A stretch of DNA of 64,000 nt from Cytidiella melzeri (GCA_022592445.1 JABYQR010000094.1:1-64000); one strand, 5' to 3'; positions 23,951 through 35,516 are shown, numbered from the stretch's first letter. Numbers and translations: made by a program. Notes: generated by a model from the sequence alone, not told the origin.

Positions 23951-24754
23951 AGACACTGACAAATGTCTCATAGAAGGTGCTGATAAGTAACAAACTGAAT
24001 GCTACATGGAGATATCAAGAAAGCCACTTGAAATGAGGAACGGAGTGATGCACAGTCCAATAGATGCTCTTGTCCACTTGATTGAGGAGAGAGTGTCCAT
24101 CCCCAAGAGAGATACATGAAATCACGACTACAGCAAACCACCAAACATGTCGGCCCTGCAACACCAAGCCTACACAACACCACAAGAGCAATGCGGTATT
24201 GCACAATGGTACAACTGTTGCATCATATGACCAAATATAGCCCTGCGTGTATAGAACAATAGGAACATACATGTACTCACTGGTTCTGTCATTTCAAGAC
24301 TGAGTACAAAGCTGACCTTGAGGATTGATGAGTGAGATATAGAGTTCAAGTGTATGGAGGTGAGAGGCGAGTGGCAAGCAGAGGGAGCACTGTCCTCATG
24401 CACCACGAAGTGTAACTCGGTGCTGACAAGAAAGTGTTTCTGTCCTCATGCGCCACAAAGTGTAACTCGGTGCTGACAAGCAAGAGCTTACGTCCTGTTT
24501 TGAACAAGACGCACGTTTCTGCGTGCCATTGTTAGAAGAGGATGTAAGTGTGATTACGCGCGCTCTGATGTCAATGAGGTGAGCCAACAATAACGATATA
24601 CACGACTTACTGTGCTAAGCTGCTCTCTGCATCCCAGGGGCAGGAGACTGTGACTCACTACCGTTTACCTATTGCCTTATCTTTTCTTTGCCCGTGTTCT
24701 TATGCCAGAGCTACTGGCAAACGAAAGGTAATACTATTGCGTTAGCGGTAGGTA
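23951..24754. other. Non-coding stretch with a 50 bp tandem duplication
   Basis: The helicase homology stops near 23950. No credible gene is seen. At 24391-24490 two 50 bp units are repeated with few changes (TGTCCTCATGCACCACGAAG and TGTCCTCATGCGCCACAAAG). Confidence 0.5.
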
Positions 24755-24880
24755 GTAGGAATGTTTCGTATATAAAAGGGCATTACCAGCGAACGAAAGA
24801 TTTCAAGAGGAAGCGGCAAGGACGGCGAACAATGAGAGTGAGACAGAAGTGATGAAAGCGAAAAGGCGAGGCGAATGACG
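24755..24880 (+). repeat. R2 inverted repeat, left copy
   Basis: About 122 bp whose reverse complement recurs at 31885-32005 at roughly 85% identity by eye. Shared blocks include CCTTTTCGCTTTCATCAC and GTCCTTGCCGCTTCC on the complementary strand. It contains TATATAAAAGGG (~24770). It ends at the left edge of the palindrome. Confidence 0.7.
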
Positions 24881-26509
24881 CGCGGATTATCTCCGGCAAC
24901 ATCCCCGCTCCCACGCTCACTGTCTACAACAATGAGCGCTGTATAGTATAATTCCATGGCTTCCCCTTCGATTTACTTAGTTCTTTTTGGCTGTATAGGG
25001 TAATCAAGTGTGTAGAATACGATTATGAAGTCCGATTCAATAATTACTTGATAGATCTCTCCAGTAGCCAGATCTGTAGTGGCCACAGGTGTGTCATTAA
25101 TTTTGAACACATATGCAAAGAATTGGTGAAGAAACCATGTTATTTGAGACAAAGGAGAAGGTGCTATGCATGGAACATGGTGGAGAGTAGAGATGGGTGG
25201 CCACACATGGGATCATCTTGTACAATAAATTGCACACATATTGAAGAGTGTTTTCCCATGTATATAGACGTAAAATAATGTGCCCGATTGGCGGAATAGC
25301 GGCTGTGCCAATTGTAGTGCACCTGCTCCCCTCCTGCCTCCCAAAAGGTACAAAGCGCCCTCCCACTGTGTAATCATGGAGTGCAGGCTTGTCACACCTA
25401 TCCAGTCGGTTAGAGCACCCTAAAAATCGATAGTGCGAGGTATTGCATCTCCCCTTCCGCCAATTCTGACGCTTCTAAGATGCTACAAAGGTGAGAAAAG
25501 GCGGAATTGACATTCTCCCAAGCGCATATCCGCCTGTGGAGCTCCCTACAGGCTGGGGGACTGTAAAATTCATTCAGAATAATGTTTAACATACATGATT
25601 CAGTATGTACAGTATTTTATTTGAAGGGATTGAAGCCCTACAGCCCCAGATACATGAAAAAGCCGTCAGGAAGACCAGGAGGACCCGGCACAAAGCTTCC
25701 TGAAACCAGCTTTGCTCTCGGGTCATTTTCATGTATCTGGGGCTGTAAGGCTTCAATCCCCTTCAAATAAAATACTGTACATACTGAATCATGTATGTTA
25801 AACATTATTCTGAATGAATTTTACAGTCCCCCAGCCTGTAGGGAGCTCCACAGGCGGATATGCGCTTGGGAGAATGTCAATTCCGCCTTTTCTCACCTTT
25901 GTAGCATCTTAGAAGCGTCAGAATTGGCGGAAGGGGAGATGCAATACCTCGCACTATCGATTTTTAGGGTGCTCTAACCGACTGGATAGGTGTGACAAGC
26001 CTGCACTCCATGATTACACAGTGGGAGGGCGCTTTGTACCTTTTGGGAGGCAGGAGGGGAGCAGGTGCACTACAATTGGCACAGCCGCTATTCCGCCAAT
26101 CGGGCACATTATTTTACGTCTATATACATGGGAAAACACTCTTCAATATGTGTGCAATTTATTGTACAAGATGATCCCATGTGTGGCCACCCATCTCTAC
26201 TCTCCACCATGTTCCATGCATAGCACCTTCTCCTTTGTCTCAAATAACATGGTTTCTTCACCAATTCTTTGCATATGTGTTCAAAATTAATGACACACCT
26301 GTGGCCACTACAGATCTGGCTACTGGAGAGATCTATCAAGTAATTATTGAATCGGACTTCATAATCGTATTCTACACACTTGATTACCCTATACAGCCAA
26401 AAAGAACTAAGTGAATCGAAGGGGAAGCCATGGAATTATACTATACAGCGCTCATTGTTGTAGACAGTGAGCGCGGGAGCGGGGACGTTGCCGGAGATAA
26501 TCCGCGCGT
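24878..26509. repeat. 1.63 kb near-perfect palindrome
   Basis: The arms 24878-25660 and 25726-26509 are reverse complements (sum of paired coordinates 51387, or 51386 inside a one-base indel) around a 65 bp spacer. I count about three differences over ~783 bp, so the arms are above 99% identical. Base pairing stops sharply at both outer ends. Open frames of 60-89 codons occur as mirror images in both arms with identical peptides; none has a recognisable domain. A TGA trinucleotide on each outer side may be a 3 bp target duplication, but this is weak. A transcript across it would fold into a very long hairpin. An assembly artefact is an alternative. Confidence 0.9.
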
Positions 26510-26906
26510 GATTGATGGGAGAAGATGGTGAGCGCGAGGGCGGGAGCACGATGGGCAGGGACCGAAGATCTTAGATATTTGAGTTGATTCTTGAAGGGTT
26601 TATCGAAACGTGAAGAATGTTTGAAAGCCGCGTGTTACCATAAAGGGATGAAAAATTGCTGCCACTGGCGGCGATCGTAATAGTAATACTATTAGTTTGT
26701 AATATATATAGTATGCCACTCAACAATACGCACTCCCCTCTCGTCTCTTCAAGTTGCAAGCCCGACTAGACACCTGCTATCTTCATATCTCTGTGTTTTC
26801 GCGATTGTCGCGACTCTTCTGGTGTTCCTCATTCCCGACGACTCCCGCGCTTACACGCTCAACATTGCACCTCACCACAGGAGTCAGGGAGACGATACTT
26901 CAAGGC

Positions 26907-27460
26907 ATGACTCTTGACTTGCACCATCTTTTCACGCTGTGCTGCCCATCACCGCTCATCCATACCAAGAATATGCTTGCTTTCCAACCTTTGCCAACTA
27001 TAGATCTCTCCAACCACGTCAAAGCACGCTCCCGAGGTCCTTTACCTCTCCCGTCTCTCAGCGGAAGTACAACACGAGCGAATGCCACCGTCCCAGCCGA
27101 GGTGAACGTGAGCCCACTGACCCGTGCCACAATATCACAAGAATATGCCGCACTCATGCATACCGGTTACTGTCCCCTCGGGATGTATGTGACACCCACC
27201 CTGAACAATCTGCTCGTCTGGGACGCAGTCTTCTTTGTACATCAAGGTGCGTCGTTTCCACGTCAACCACTTCTATACGCATTACTACTAAGCTCCTTCT
27301 GTCGTTGCTACCAGCCAGGCTACTATACAGACTCCACCTTCAAGTTTCGAATCACGTTCCCTACAAAGTACCCTGACCGACCGCCAGTCGTGCAGCTCCT
27401 CACGGACGTCTTCCATCCCCTGATATCGCAGCAGGACGGAACGTTCAATTCTCCGATTCA
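26907..27460 (+). pseudogene. AKTIP/FTS-like E2 variant (UEV), 3'-truncated
   Basis: After removal of intron 27247-27318 (GTGCGT donor) the protein reads YAALMHTGYCPLGMYVTPT, then LLVWDAVFFVHQGYYTDS, then FPTKYPDRPPVVQLLTDVFH. This is the ubiquitin-conjugating-fold family that lacks the active-site cysteine (AKTIP/FTS type), which acts as a scaffold in vesicle trafficking with Hook proteins. Homology stops at DGTFN (~27450), in the middle of the domain, and the next sequence belongs to an MFS transporter. The start could be 26907 or 26973. It is a gene fragment, not a functional E2 variant. Confidence 0.7.
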
Positions 27461-27465
27461 GTACA

Positions 27466-27843
27466 ACAGCTCATTTTATACAGCTTTTTGCCTTCATTTG
27501 TTGCGTCACTCGGATATACGTCGAACAAGGCACAGTTGATGAGCGTCCCGCCGTTCGCCGCTTCCTTTGTCTGTACGTACAATTCCTTACTCCCCTGAAA
27601 GTTTACCAATGTATTTTCTTTTTCTATTGCATTGTCCTACTTGTCAGACAAATACCACAAACGCGGCCTCACCATCATCCTCTTTGCCCTCCTCAGTACA
27701 GCCGGCTTCTGTCTCTTCCTTGCCTCAGCCAATCACCCACACACCCGATACGCCTCACTCTTCCTCATCCTCCCAGGTACATACAGCATCGCCCCTCCAC
27801 TCGCAGCCTGGATTTCCAACAACACCTCTCCCGATCAACTTTT
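27466..27843 (+). pseudogene. MFS transporter fragment
   Basis: Two exon-like pieces in MFS frames: FLPSFVASLGYTSNKAQLMS at ~27476-27570 and SDKYHKRGLTIILFALLSTA through PPLAAWISNNTSP at ~27645-27830. The (S)DKY..RG loop and PGTY....PPLAAWISNNT are typical of fungal allantoate/nicotinate-type permeases, which are 12-helix plasma-membrane carriers. Only about 100 of roughly 500 residues are present. Both ends are abrupt, joined to an E2-variant fragment upstream and unrelated sequence downstream. Confidence 0.65.
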
Positions 27844-27951
27844 GTAAACATCACGAGGAAATGGGGTTTGGTACCGGGCACTGCTGACTAAGTAGTACTG
27901 ACTGACGGCTTTGCACCACCACGCTGGCGCCAATAAGCCCTCGACAAAGCC

Positions 27952-28434
27952 ATGGAATATTGCCGGGTTGCGCGCAAGAACTCCACTTCCTCTGTCTCCT
28001 CAGCCACCTCAACGGGACTGGGCATGGGTGCTGCTTGGCGCAAAAAGTACGGCCCTGCTAGGAAACGAGCTGGCTCAATAGCCAGTACCGGCAGTTTCCT
28101 CAGCGAAGATCTCGTAGAAGAAGAAGAAGAACAGGAGCTACTAGGTGTTGGTGGTGGATTCACCGAGACGAGCTGCTCGAGTGCTGAGCCTACCGAAGAT
28201 GAATGCTCGTCAGCCAACGTGTTCGTAGACTCCCATTCTCCTGTTTCGGGGAGCTTACTCTCCGGCACTCCCAAAGCTCGCCATTATCTTCCCCGTATAC
28301 CTCTTTCCGCTCCTGCTCACAAGACTTCTTTTGAACTCCCTCCTGCACCTGCCACTGCTATCAGAGCTTTCCTCGATGTCACTCCAAAGGCCAAAAGCAA
28401 GCCGAGAAAACGCCCTCCGCCAATTCAGCCGTGA
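27952..28434 (+). pseudogene. Ser-rich protein fragment, family unknown
   Basis: The frame continues upstream of 27952 as ALDKAMEYCRVARKNSTSS and runs to a stop at 28434. It is Ser/Pro-rich with an acidic run EDLVEEEEEQELLGVGGG and a basic tail KAKSKPRKRPPPIQP. Nothing identifies its function. Because it sits in a run of truncated host-gene pieces in the same orientation, I treat it as another fragment. It could also be a complete small gene of about 160 residues. Confidence 0.4.
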
Positions 28435-28649
28435 CTCTGAGTGACCGTGACATGCTCGGCCAGCTTCAGCCTCTACTACGTATCGCGTAACACGAACTGG
28501 GCCACGTCTTTGTCCATTAATATTGGCAAGAGTAAGAGCAATATCCTCCGTGCATCTGTTGCGCTGATATTAGCTGCTGTCAGCTCCAGCGTGGAGGTTA
28601 TATTTGCACAGCGGCGGCCTACTTTTGCGAACACACATTGGTCGCTCTG

Positions 28650-30620
28650 TCAAAGTCTCATCCCATAATCTCGATTACAAGGACGAAGGGTATACAGCGA
28701 GGGTGGTTGCAAAGATGGACACTCACTACTACCAGATGCCATATGACGACTTCATGAATCTGTTCGCCAAAGTCGGTGGCCTCAACCAGCTGAACCTTTC
28801 GAGCGCGCAGCTTGACGCGATTCCCAAGAACTACTAGCCTGACTGTTGGATTGGATAAGAGTTGCTAATGCGGTCTTCAATTGTACACTTCTCTGTTTTC
28901 ACATAGCTTATCGCGGCTAACAGCTGACCTTCAAGTGTACGAGCTTTAACGACGTGGTTGCCGAAGCTGCCCGTGTCAACCCCGAAAGCACGCGTTTTGT
29001 CTTCAAGGACGTCTCCGCTTGGCTTGAGAAGGCTGAGTACGAGATGAATATTGACGTTGCGATGTACCCAGACACGTCGGAAGCTCAACGAGCGTATAAC
29101 AGCGACATACCATCTGCATTATTGCAGGAGAACCCTAACGTGGCGCGGGCAGCATGGGCGTGGATGAAGGTGGGTTTGAAGGTGGAAGGGAGAGACCAGG
29201 AGTCCGCGTTTCGCTTGACTGAGAGCGGACCATTCCTTCGGGACACTGGCGACAGGAGAGAAGCGCAAGCTCAGCTTGCGGAGCACGCTTTTCAGCTCAT
29301 GGTTTGCTAACACCGGGTCTTTGCGTTCATCATCTACATAAGTGATTATAAGGCTCGGCTTACTCGCTGGGATAGAGCAGGTTGCATCGTCTCGACTCCC
29401 ATCGACTTGAAGAAGAATCCGGAGCAGCTGCTCAACTATGTCTACCGTCTTGCGCTCATGTCACGAGCAGAGCTAGGCGAGGATCCCACTGTCGAGCTTG
29501 CTACCGAAGAGGAAGTACAGAAGCTGAGATGACTATGAGCTGAAGAGCCCCTACGCGTCCGCATGCGCCAAAGAGATCCTGGACAACAAAGTGTTGTACC
29601 CTATCTACAAGGTTTGTCTCACCGTATGCTTTCCGCAGCGAGATGTTGTATTGAATGCCACACACAGGTATTCTGTACCAGAGTTGATGGAAAGGAAAAG
29701 CAGGTCCACTTCATTGGGAAACGCCACGTTGCCTCGTCTTCAAGCTCGCCGTCGGGGCGAGCCGCGAAAGGCTATGTCACGTTCAATCAGCAGAAACATT
29801 GACTCTCGTTCATGAAGGATTACTGGCGTCCACACACGAAACGCACCCGCGCAGAGATCTCTGTCTACAGGAGGTTCAAGGAGAAGGAAGTGAGCAACGT
29901 TGCCACGGCTCTCGGAGGTGGAGATGTGGAGGACCAGTGCACGGTCACTCAGGACTATGTGAAGGACGCTGCGGGGATTGTAAAACGTTCCCACTACCGC
30001 ATTTTCTTGAGGAACTTGCGCGGCCTCTGGACACGTATAGGAACTCGTCGGAATTGATTGCCCTAGTATGGGACGCATTGATAGGTGAGTACAACAATTC
30101 TCCCCTGTGCGTCACATTCATACCTGGACTTGGTAGCTCACGAGGAGGCCTGGCTGAAGACTGAGATCCTTCACTGTGACATCAGCACAAACAACATCAT
30201 GCGCGTCATGGATCAAGACGACGAGAAGGACGTGAACGTGGAAGGTATTCTCAACGATTGGGACTTGTGCAAGTTCAAGAGCGATCTCGGCGAGCAAGCT
30301 ACGCGGTTTAGCCACCACGTGAGGATTTTTTTTCTCGCTGCTGACGCGGATATCTGCTGATGTTGGATGTTTATAGGGCACGTGGGAGTTCATGTCTGCG
30401 ACATCCCTCAAGTATCCTTTCAAGCCGAGCAAACTTGCTGATGACCTTGAAGGCTTTATTCATGTGATCACCTATTGCGGTCTTCAGTGCCATTGCCACA
30501 GTATGACTGCGAAAGAATACGGCGTTGGCCCTCCCTTATTGAATGCCGGCCTGATCAAGCGCAATAAGTCAAATTCTCGGCTTTGTCAATACATTCGACG
30601 TCTTCTGACAGGCAACGCAT
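28650..30620 (+). pseudogene. FunK1-type fungal protein kinase, frameshifted
   Basis: From about 28950 the sequence follows the fungal-specific FunK1 kinase family: LAEHAFQLM, then ARLTRWDRAGCIVSTPIDL, then FMKDYWRPHT, LARPLDTYRNSSELIALVWD, the catalytic-loop equivalent ILHCDISTNNIM (family HRD loop, here HCD), LNDWDLCKFK in place of DFG, and GTWEFMSA in the activation segment. Introns fit near 30082-30130 and 30320-30375. Lesions are a one-base frameshift near 29531, an in-frame TGA at 29800-29802 (possible CGA origin) and a one-base loss near 30010. 28650-28837 may be its N-terminus (YQMPYDDFMNLF), but that is uncertain. It is probably non-functional. Confidence 0.65.
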
Positions 30621-30622
30621 AG

Positions 30623-31308
30623 AACTGGCGTCTTCTTGGCTTCCGTGTCTGCTGGGTGCTCGGACCGAAAAACTTGATCACCGCTCTGTCGCAATCTGGA
30701 TCCTTCCTCGACGGTGGTGCTAACCATCAGTGAGTTGTCTCTCCTTCCTTTTATCAGGCCAACAGCTCATTTGGGACGATTAGCCTGCAACTCGCGGCAA
30801 TTCCGTTTCTGGAGCCCGAGCACGTTCACAATGAGAAGGTTGCGCTGCAGAAGCACTTCAAGCACAAGCGTGACCACGTTCTCAAACGTCTCGCTCGTCT
30901 CGGCTTGAAGGTGTCTGTACCCCCGCAGGCGACCTTCTACATCTGGCTCAACCTCGAGCACCTGCCCACTCACTTGAACAATGGTGTCGTGAGTACAGGA
31001 GCTTCCCACCCCCCTCTCTCGCGACACTGATTTTTGCTTCCTTGCAGACCTTTTTCGAGGAGCTACTGAAGGAGAAGTGTATTGGTGTCCCTGGAATCTT
31101 CTTTGACATCAACCCATTGCACCGCCGCAACCTGTTCTCCTTGCCCTGCCACCACTTTATCCGTCTCTCGTTCGGTCCACCCATCGAAGTGCTCAATATG
31201 GGTGTCGACACCATCGTGCGCGTGCTCAAGAGAGCCAAGAAGGAAGGCATGCACACGTTTGGACACAGCTACAAGAAGAGCCTGGGTGGATCTGGCGACC
31301 ACGTCTGA
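30623..31308 (+). pseudogene. PLP-dependent aminotransferase (class I/II), C-terminal fragment
   Basis: Exons 30623-30729, 30784-30988 and 31048-31308 join in frame through introns 30730-30783 and 30989-31047. They give NWRLLGFRVCWVLGPKN, then SGSFLDGGANHHLQLAAIP, then PPQATFYIWLNLEHLP and HHFIRLSFGPP. This is the second half of a fold-type I aminotransferase. The exon with the PLP-binding lysine, expected just before NWRL, is absent. RLSFG contains the Arg that normally binds substrate carboxylate. It begins immediately after the kinase remnant, on the same strand. The splicing is clean, so the fragment looks younger than the kinase. Confidence 0.7.
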
Positions 31309-31884
31309 GCGTGAGTCTTGTTTGGACGGATGAACCAGCGAATGGCCAATAGCATCCCTCGGATCTCGGATTTTTTGGAAAGCGGAAAGAACATTCTGAT
31401 GTTACAAATCACAAGACAAGGAGAATCATACCTGCAGAAGTGACTCGCGCTAGACGGGTGCTGGATCGATTTCTTTCGCGCAGGGTTATTTATGCATTGT
31501 AGGAAAAAAGGCGGGGAGTGAATGTACACGTAGCTACAGTAGTTGTTCGCAGTGTGTTATACACGAGCTGAAGATAAATAAGATTGGCCTGGATTTTGTT
31601 CAAGTTGTACTGTTGTCTGTCAAGATGTTGACTGTCTGTCTCAACGACATGACCGCAGCTGAAGCCTTTATGGCAGACATGTGATGGTGATATGGACTGT
31701 TGTACAGGTACAATGATCACGAAGAGTAGGGGTCATCAATCTTTCAAACCTGCTCCAAGTGCAGACGAGGCCTTAACCAAGAAGGGCAGTACAGGTATGT
31801 GTAAAGAGCTGATCGTATGTGCACACTGGAATCACATCTTGTTCGCCAGCTGGGGACGCTCAGGGCTAAGTAGATGACATCCGG
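31309..31884. other. Non-coding region downstream of the gene fragments
   Basis: No credible coding sequence is seen. It lies between the aminotransferase fragment and the right R2 copy. Confidence 0.4.
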
Positions 31885-32005
31885 GTTACCCTGACGTCAT
31901 TTGCCTTGCCTTTTCGCTTTCATCACTCCCGTCTCACTGTCATTGTTCGTCGTCCTTGCCGCTTCCACTTGAAATGTTTCGTTTGCAGGTAATTCCCTTA
32001 TATAA
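31885..32005 (-). repeat. R2 inverted repeat, right copy
   Basis: The inverse of 24755-24880, with GACGTCATTTGCCTTGCCTT at its outer-left side and AATTCCCTTATATAAC at its right. The two R2 copies bracket about 7.25 kb containing the palindrome and all the captured gene fragments. Confidence 0.65.
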
Positions 32006-33049
32006 CTTGCCAAACCAGAAGTGCAAGATTTGTGTAGCTGATTAGGGTTTGCCATGCTATCCTATCATGCATCGTGGAAAGAAAGAAAGAGACAAAGTTG
32101 AGAAAATTGGACAGGGAAACTGAGCGGAAATGAACGCACATCGTTTGCATGTGAAAGTCATGTGATTGGTACAAACCGGATAGCCAAAAATCATGTGATA
32201 ACCTGCAAGAAAAAGATCAGCGGGGTTCCAAACAGAGTCTGAGCAACTTTTATCAGTATATTGACTGTATATCCCCAACATTGGGTTCATCCAAGAAGAT
32301 TTTTATTTCTGTGTGTTGCTGAAGGGCAGGACTATCTGATGATGTAAAATTTGTGTCTATTCATGTACATGTGTTCAATACAAAATACAAAAACAGATTT
32401 TTGATGGGAGATTCTGTTAAAACTATATAATATAATATGATATGATATGTAGTTTCTCACGCCTTATTACAAGGACACTTTAGGTAGCAGAGTTCCCACA
32501 GTCTTGATATGGGAATTATGCAGCCGTATATGGAAACTCAAGTAGTAACCATTACATTAGCTGAGACGTACAGATATGGGTTGTAGTAGTACTATACATA
32601 TATGTACGCCTGTGTTCTAGTAGCATAGGAAATGACATGGAAAGCATGTATGACTCCAGAGGATGCCTAAAGCATACATCTGAGGACAAGTACTAGCATG
32701 AGTCATTTACTCATTATGTACGCCTCTGGTACAAGTGCTGAACCTAGTCATACAATGAGTCATGCACTCATAGCATGAGTCATGCATGAGTCATGCACTT
32801 AGTAATACAGTAGAATAGCTGAAGTAGACATGTATAGTAGTCGCTTACATAAGTAGATACAGACATGTATATAAGCAGAGCTGCTGAAGCAGCAAGAATA
32901 ATAAGACTCATCTTCAAAGCTTAACAGCCTCTACCCCTCGCACACATATTCCACTTTGTTAGATTCAGCTCATCACACACATTTGTAGAGTGAATAACAA
33001 AGCAAATGAAACACCATCAAATCATTACACCACACTGTTACAAAATGTA
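32006..33049 (+). mobile_element. AT-rich non-coding region with LTR-like fragment
   Basis: No genes are seen. From about 32470 the sequence resembles an LTR: a promoter-like ACATGTATATAAGCAGAGCT at 32863-32885 and a purine-rich leader. The part 32810-32970 is shared inversely with 16801-16995. At 32690-32800 it has a cluster of ATGAGTCAT motifs. Both LTR ends are unclear. Confidence 0.4.
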
Positions 33050-33166
33050 TTACCGCATGTATTACCCCATCAAATTTCCACAGTTTGGGGGACAAAAAGG
33101 TCACATCTGAAAAGCATCAATGCGCTGGCGCGAACTGGAATGATTCTTCTTCATTCTTCAGGAATT
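33050..33166 (+). repeat. R1 right-end fragment
   Basis: ATCAAATTTCCACAGTTTGG through CTTCATTCTTCAGGAATTGT is the R1 right terminus. It directly touches the left terminus of the next R1 copy at 33167. Confidence 0.6.
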
Positions 33167-35516
33167 GTAACTAGCGTCAGCAAGGCCGGCAAGCGGCAAG
33201 TACAATTCCTGAAGATGGAGTGAAATATTACTTTTTAAGCCAGATTTGTAAGTAAACTTGGTGCTGGTTGCAGCCTGAATAAGTAATTTTGTTGGGAATA
33301 GCTTCTTTGATCAGTAATGTATAGTAAGTTGGTGGTTTGTCTTCACGGGAGCACACAATCATTCATGAAAGAAGCAGGACTGTGCTGTATTGTTTGAAGT
33401 GCAACAATGGGTGTGAGTACAGAATTAAAAAATGTTTGTGGAGTAGAGCATGGAGATAAAGATTTTCTGACATGTGTCTTCTTCTTAATGGTGTTGAACT
33501 ATGTTGAATAATCTAGATACAATTTGGTAAACTGCGAGAGCAGGTTTACAAGTGATTATGTTATTGATAGCAAATTGCATAAATCATATAGCACAAAATA
33601 GTTAATTGCACCTGCGGCTTTGTTACCAAAAAGAACCTCAGTAAACAACTCTGTTTCTGGTGAGGACCTTGCTGAGCCATCTGGTCATGAATATTGACTG
33701 TTTTACGGCCATTTGGTATTGGTGACACCATTGATAGGCTACTTGATCAGGGATCAAGTGACTGTACTACAATTGATAAGTTTGGTTGCGGGAAAAGGAG
33801 CCATACATCGATGAAGGTAGTCACCAATGGTAGCAAGGGGCTTCATCTATCTTGTCATTAATCTTGTGCAGTGCTCACTGCTTATTCTAAAAAATTACTT
33901 GCTTCACGAATGATGGGCTGTAGGGTGTCTCAATAGATCAATTGGTAGAACATGTTACATGTGTTCTGTTGATGTCTGCACTGCCTCACCCCCATTGGAG
34001 CTGCCACAGGCTGTGTTCTGATTGTAACTCCTGCTTATAGAGCAACTGGTGGTTGTGAAACTGTATGGAAGAATGAAAGGCAGTGCTTTATGCTGATGAA
34101 ACCACATCTCGTTGATGTCTGAACTGCTTCAACCCCATTAGAACTGCCACAGACTATGTTCTGATTTTAATTCCTCCTTAGAGAGCAACTCATGGGTGTG
34201 AAACCTTGTGCAACAATCCGACGCAGTGGTTGTGGCTGATGCAACCATGTCCTGTTGATGTCTGAGCTGCATCACCCCTATTGGAACTGCCACAGATTGT
34301 GTTCTGATTGTAACTTCTGCTTAGAGAGTAGTGATGGTGAAACCTTGTGACCAATTGAATGCAGTGCTTGATGCCAATGCAACCATGCACTGTTGATGTC
34401 TGAACTGCTTCACCCCCATTGAACCTGCCACAGCTGTAACTCCTCCTTGGAACTCAGTGGTTGTGAAGACCAATTGAATGCAGTGCTGGCTGCTGATGAA
34501 ACCACATCCAGCTGATATCTGTGCTACCTCACCCCCATCAGAGCTTCCACAGACTGTGTTCTGATTGTAACTTCTGCTTATAGAGCAACTGGTGGTTGTG
34601 AAACTGTATGGAAGAATCAAAGGCAGTGCTTTATGCTGATGAAACCACATCTCGTTGATGTCTGAACTGCTTCAGCCGCATTGGAACTGCCACAGGCTAT
34701 GTTAATTCCTCCTTAGATAGCAACTCATAGTTGTGAAACTTTGTGCAACAATACGACGCAGTGCTTGCTGCTGATGCAACCATGTCATGTTGATGTCTGG
34801 ACTGCCTCACCCCCATTGGAACTGCCACAGGCTGTGTTCAGATTGTAACTTCTGCTTAGAGAGCAACTAACACTTGTGAAACTTTTTGGAACAATCATAT
34901 ACAGTCACTACTAATGCAGCCACAACTTTACATTGTCCAAGAATGTAGGGGTTGAGAATTTGTAGTTAGCTTCCAAAGGACTGGTAACTCTTGCTCAGAG
35001 CCAACACTATGTGTGGCATGTCTTCTAATTGTATTCCTTGTTCAGAGAGCAAGCAATGTCTGTATATTGCTGCACATCAACCTGACCAGAATTTGACATC
35101 ATTTGCCAGCAGGAGTGGAGTTTGAATCTGAGTCTGGATGACTTTTTTCAGTAGACTGGCGATAACTTGCTCAATTCCACTTCAATTGACAAGATGTTTG
35201 TACCCAGACGTTGCCACAAGATAGGGCTATCCAATGGTGTATTATATGTACAGATTTGTACCCATATGCAGTCTGTAAAAATCTAAAACTGCATTTTGAT
35301 TGCAAAAGTGATCTCATACAAAGTTATAAAGAGCTGATAACAAGGCCAGTGTGATGCCATCAGCTGTATTGATTGTTTTGTTATTGACGCTGTTACTGTC
35401 TGTATTCTGCCATCAAATTCCCACACTTTGGGGAACAAAAAGGTCACATCTGAAAAGGCACCAATGTGCTGGAGCACACTGGAACAATTCTTCTTCATTC
35501 TTCAGGAATTGTAACA
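33167..35516 (+). repeat. Repeat family R1, copy e, with long ~130 bp tandem core
   Basis: This 2.35 kb copy runs from TAGCGTCAGCAAGGCCGGCA to CTTCATTCTTCAGGAATTGT. The core at about 33960-34890 holds seven or eight degenerate units with TTGATGTCTG(A/C)ACTGC, CACCCCCATTGGAACTGCCA and TGTTCTGATTGTAACT blocks, oriented opposite to those of copy b in the plus strand. There is no coding content. Confidence 0.65.

Noticed and set aside
23938..23960. tRNA B-box-like GGTTCGAGAC
   Set aside because: No A box at the right distance and no cloverleaf could be drawn. It lies at the truncated end of the helicase gene.
24973..26414. Mirror-image open frames of 60-89 codons in the palindrome arms
   Set aside because: They are duplicated only because the DNA is duplicated. 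They overlap one another, lack start context and show no domain.
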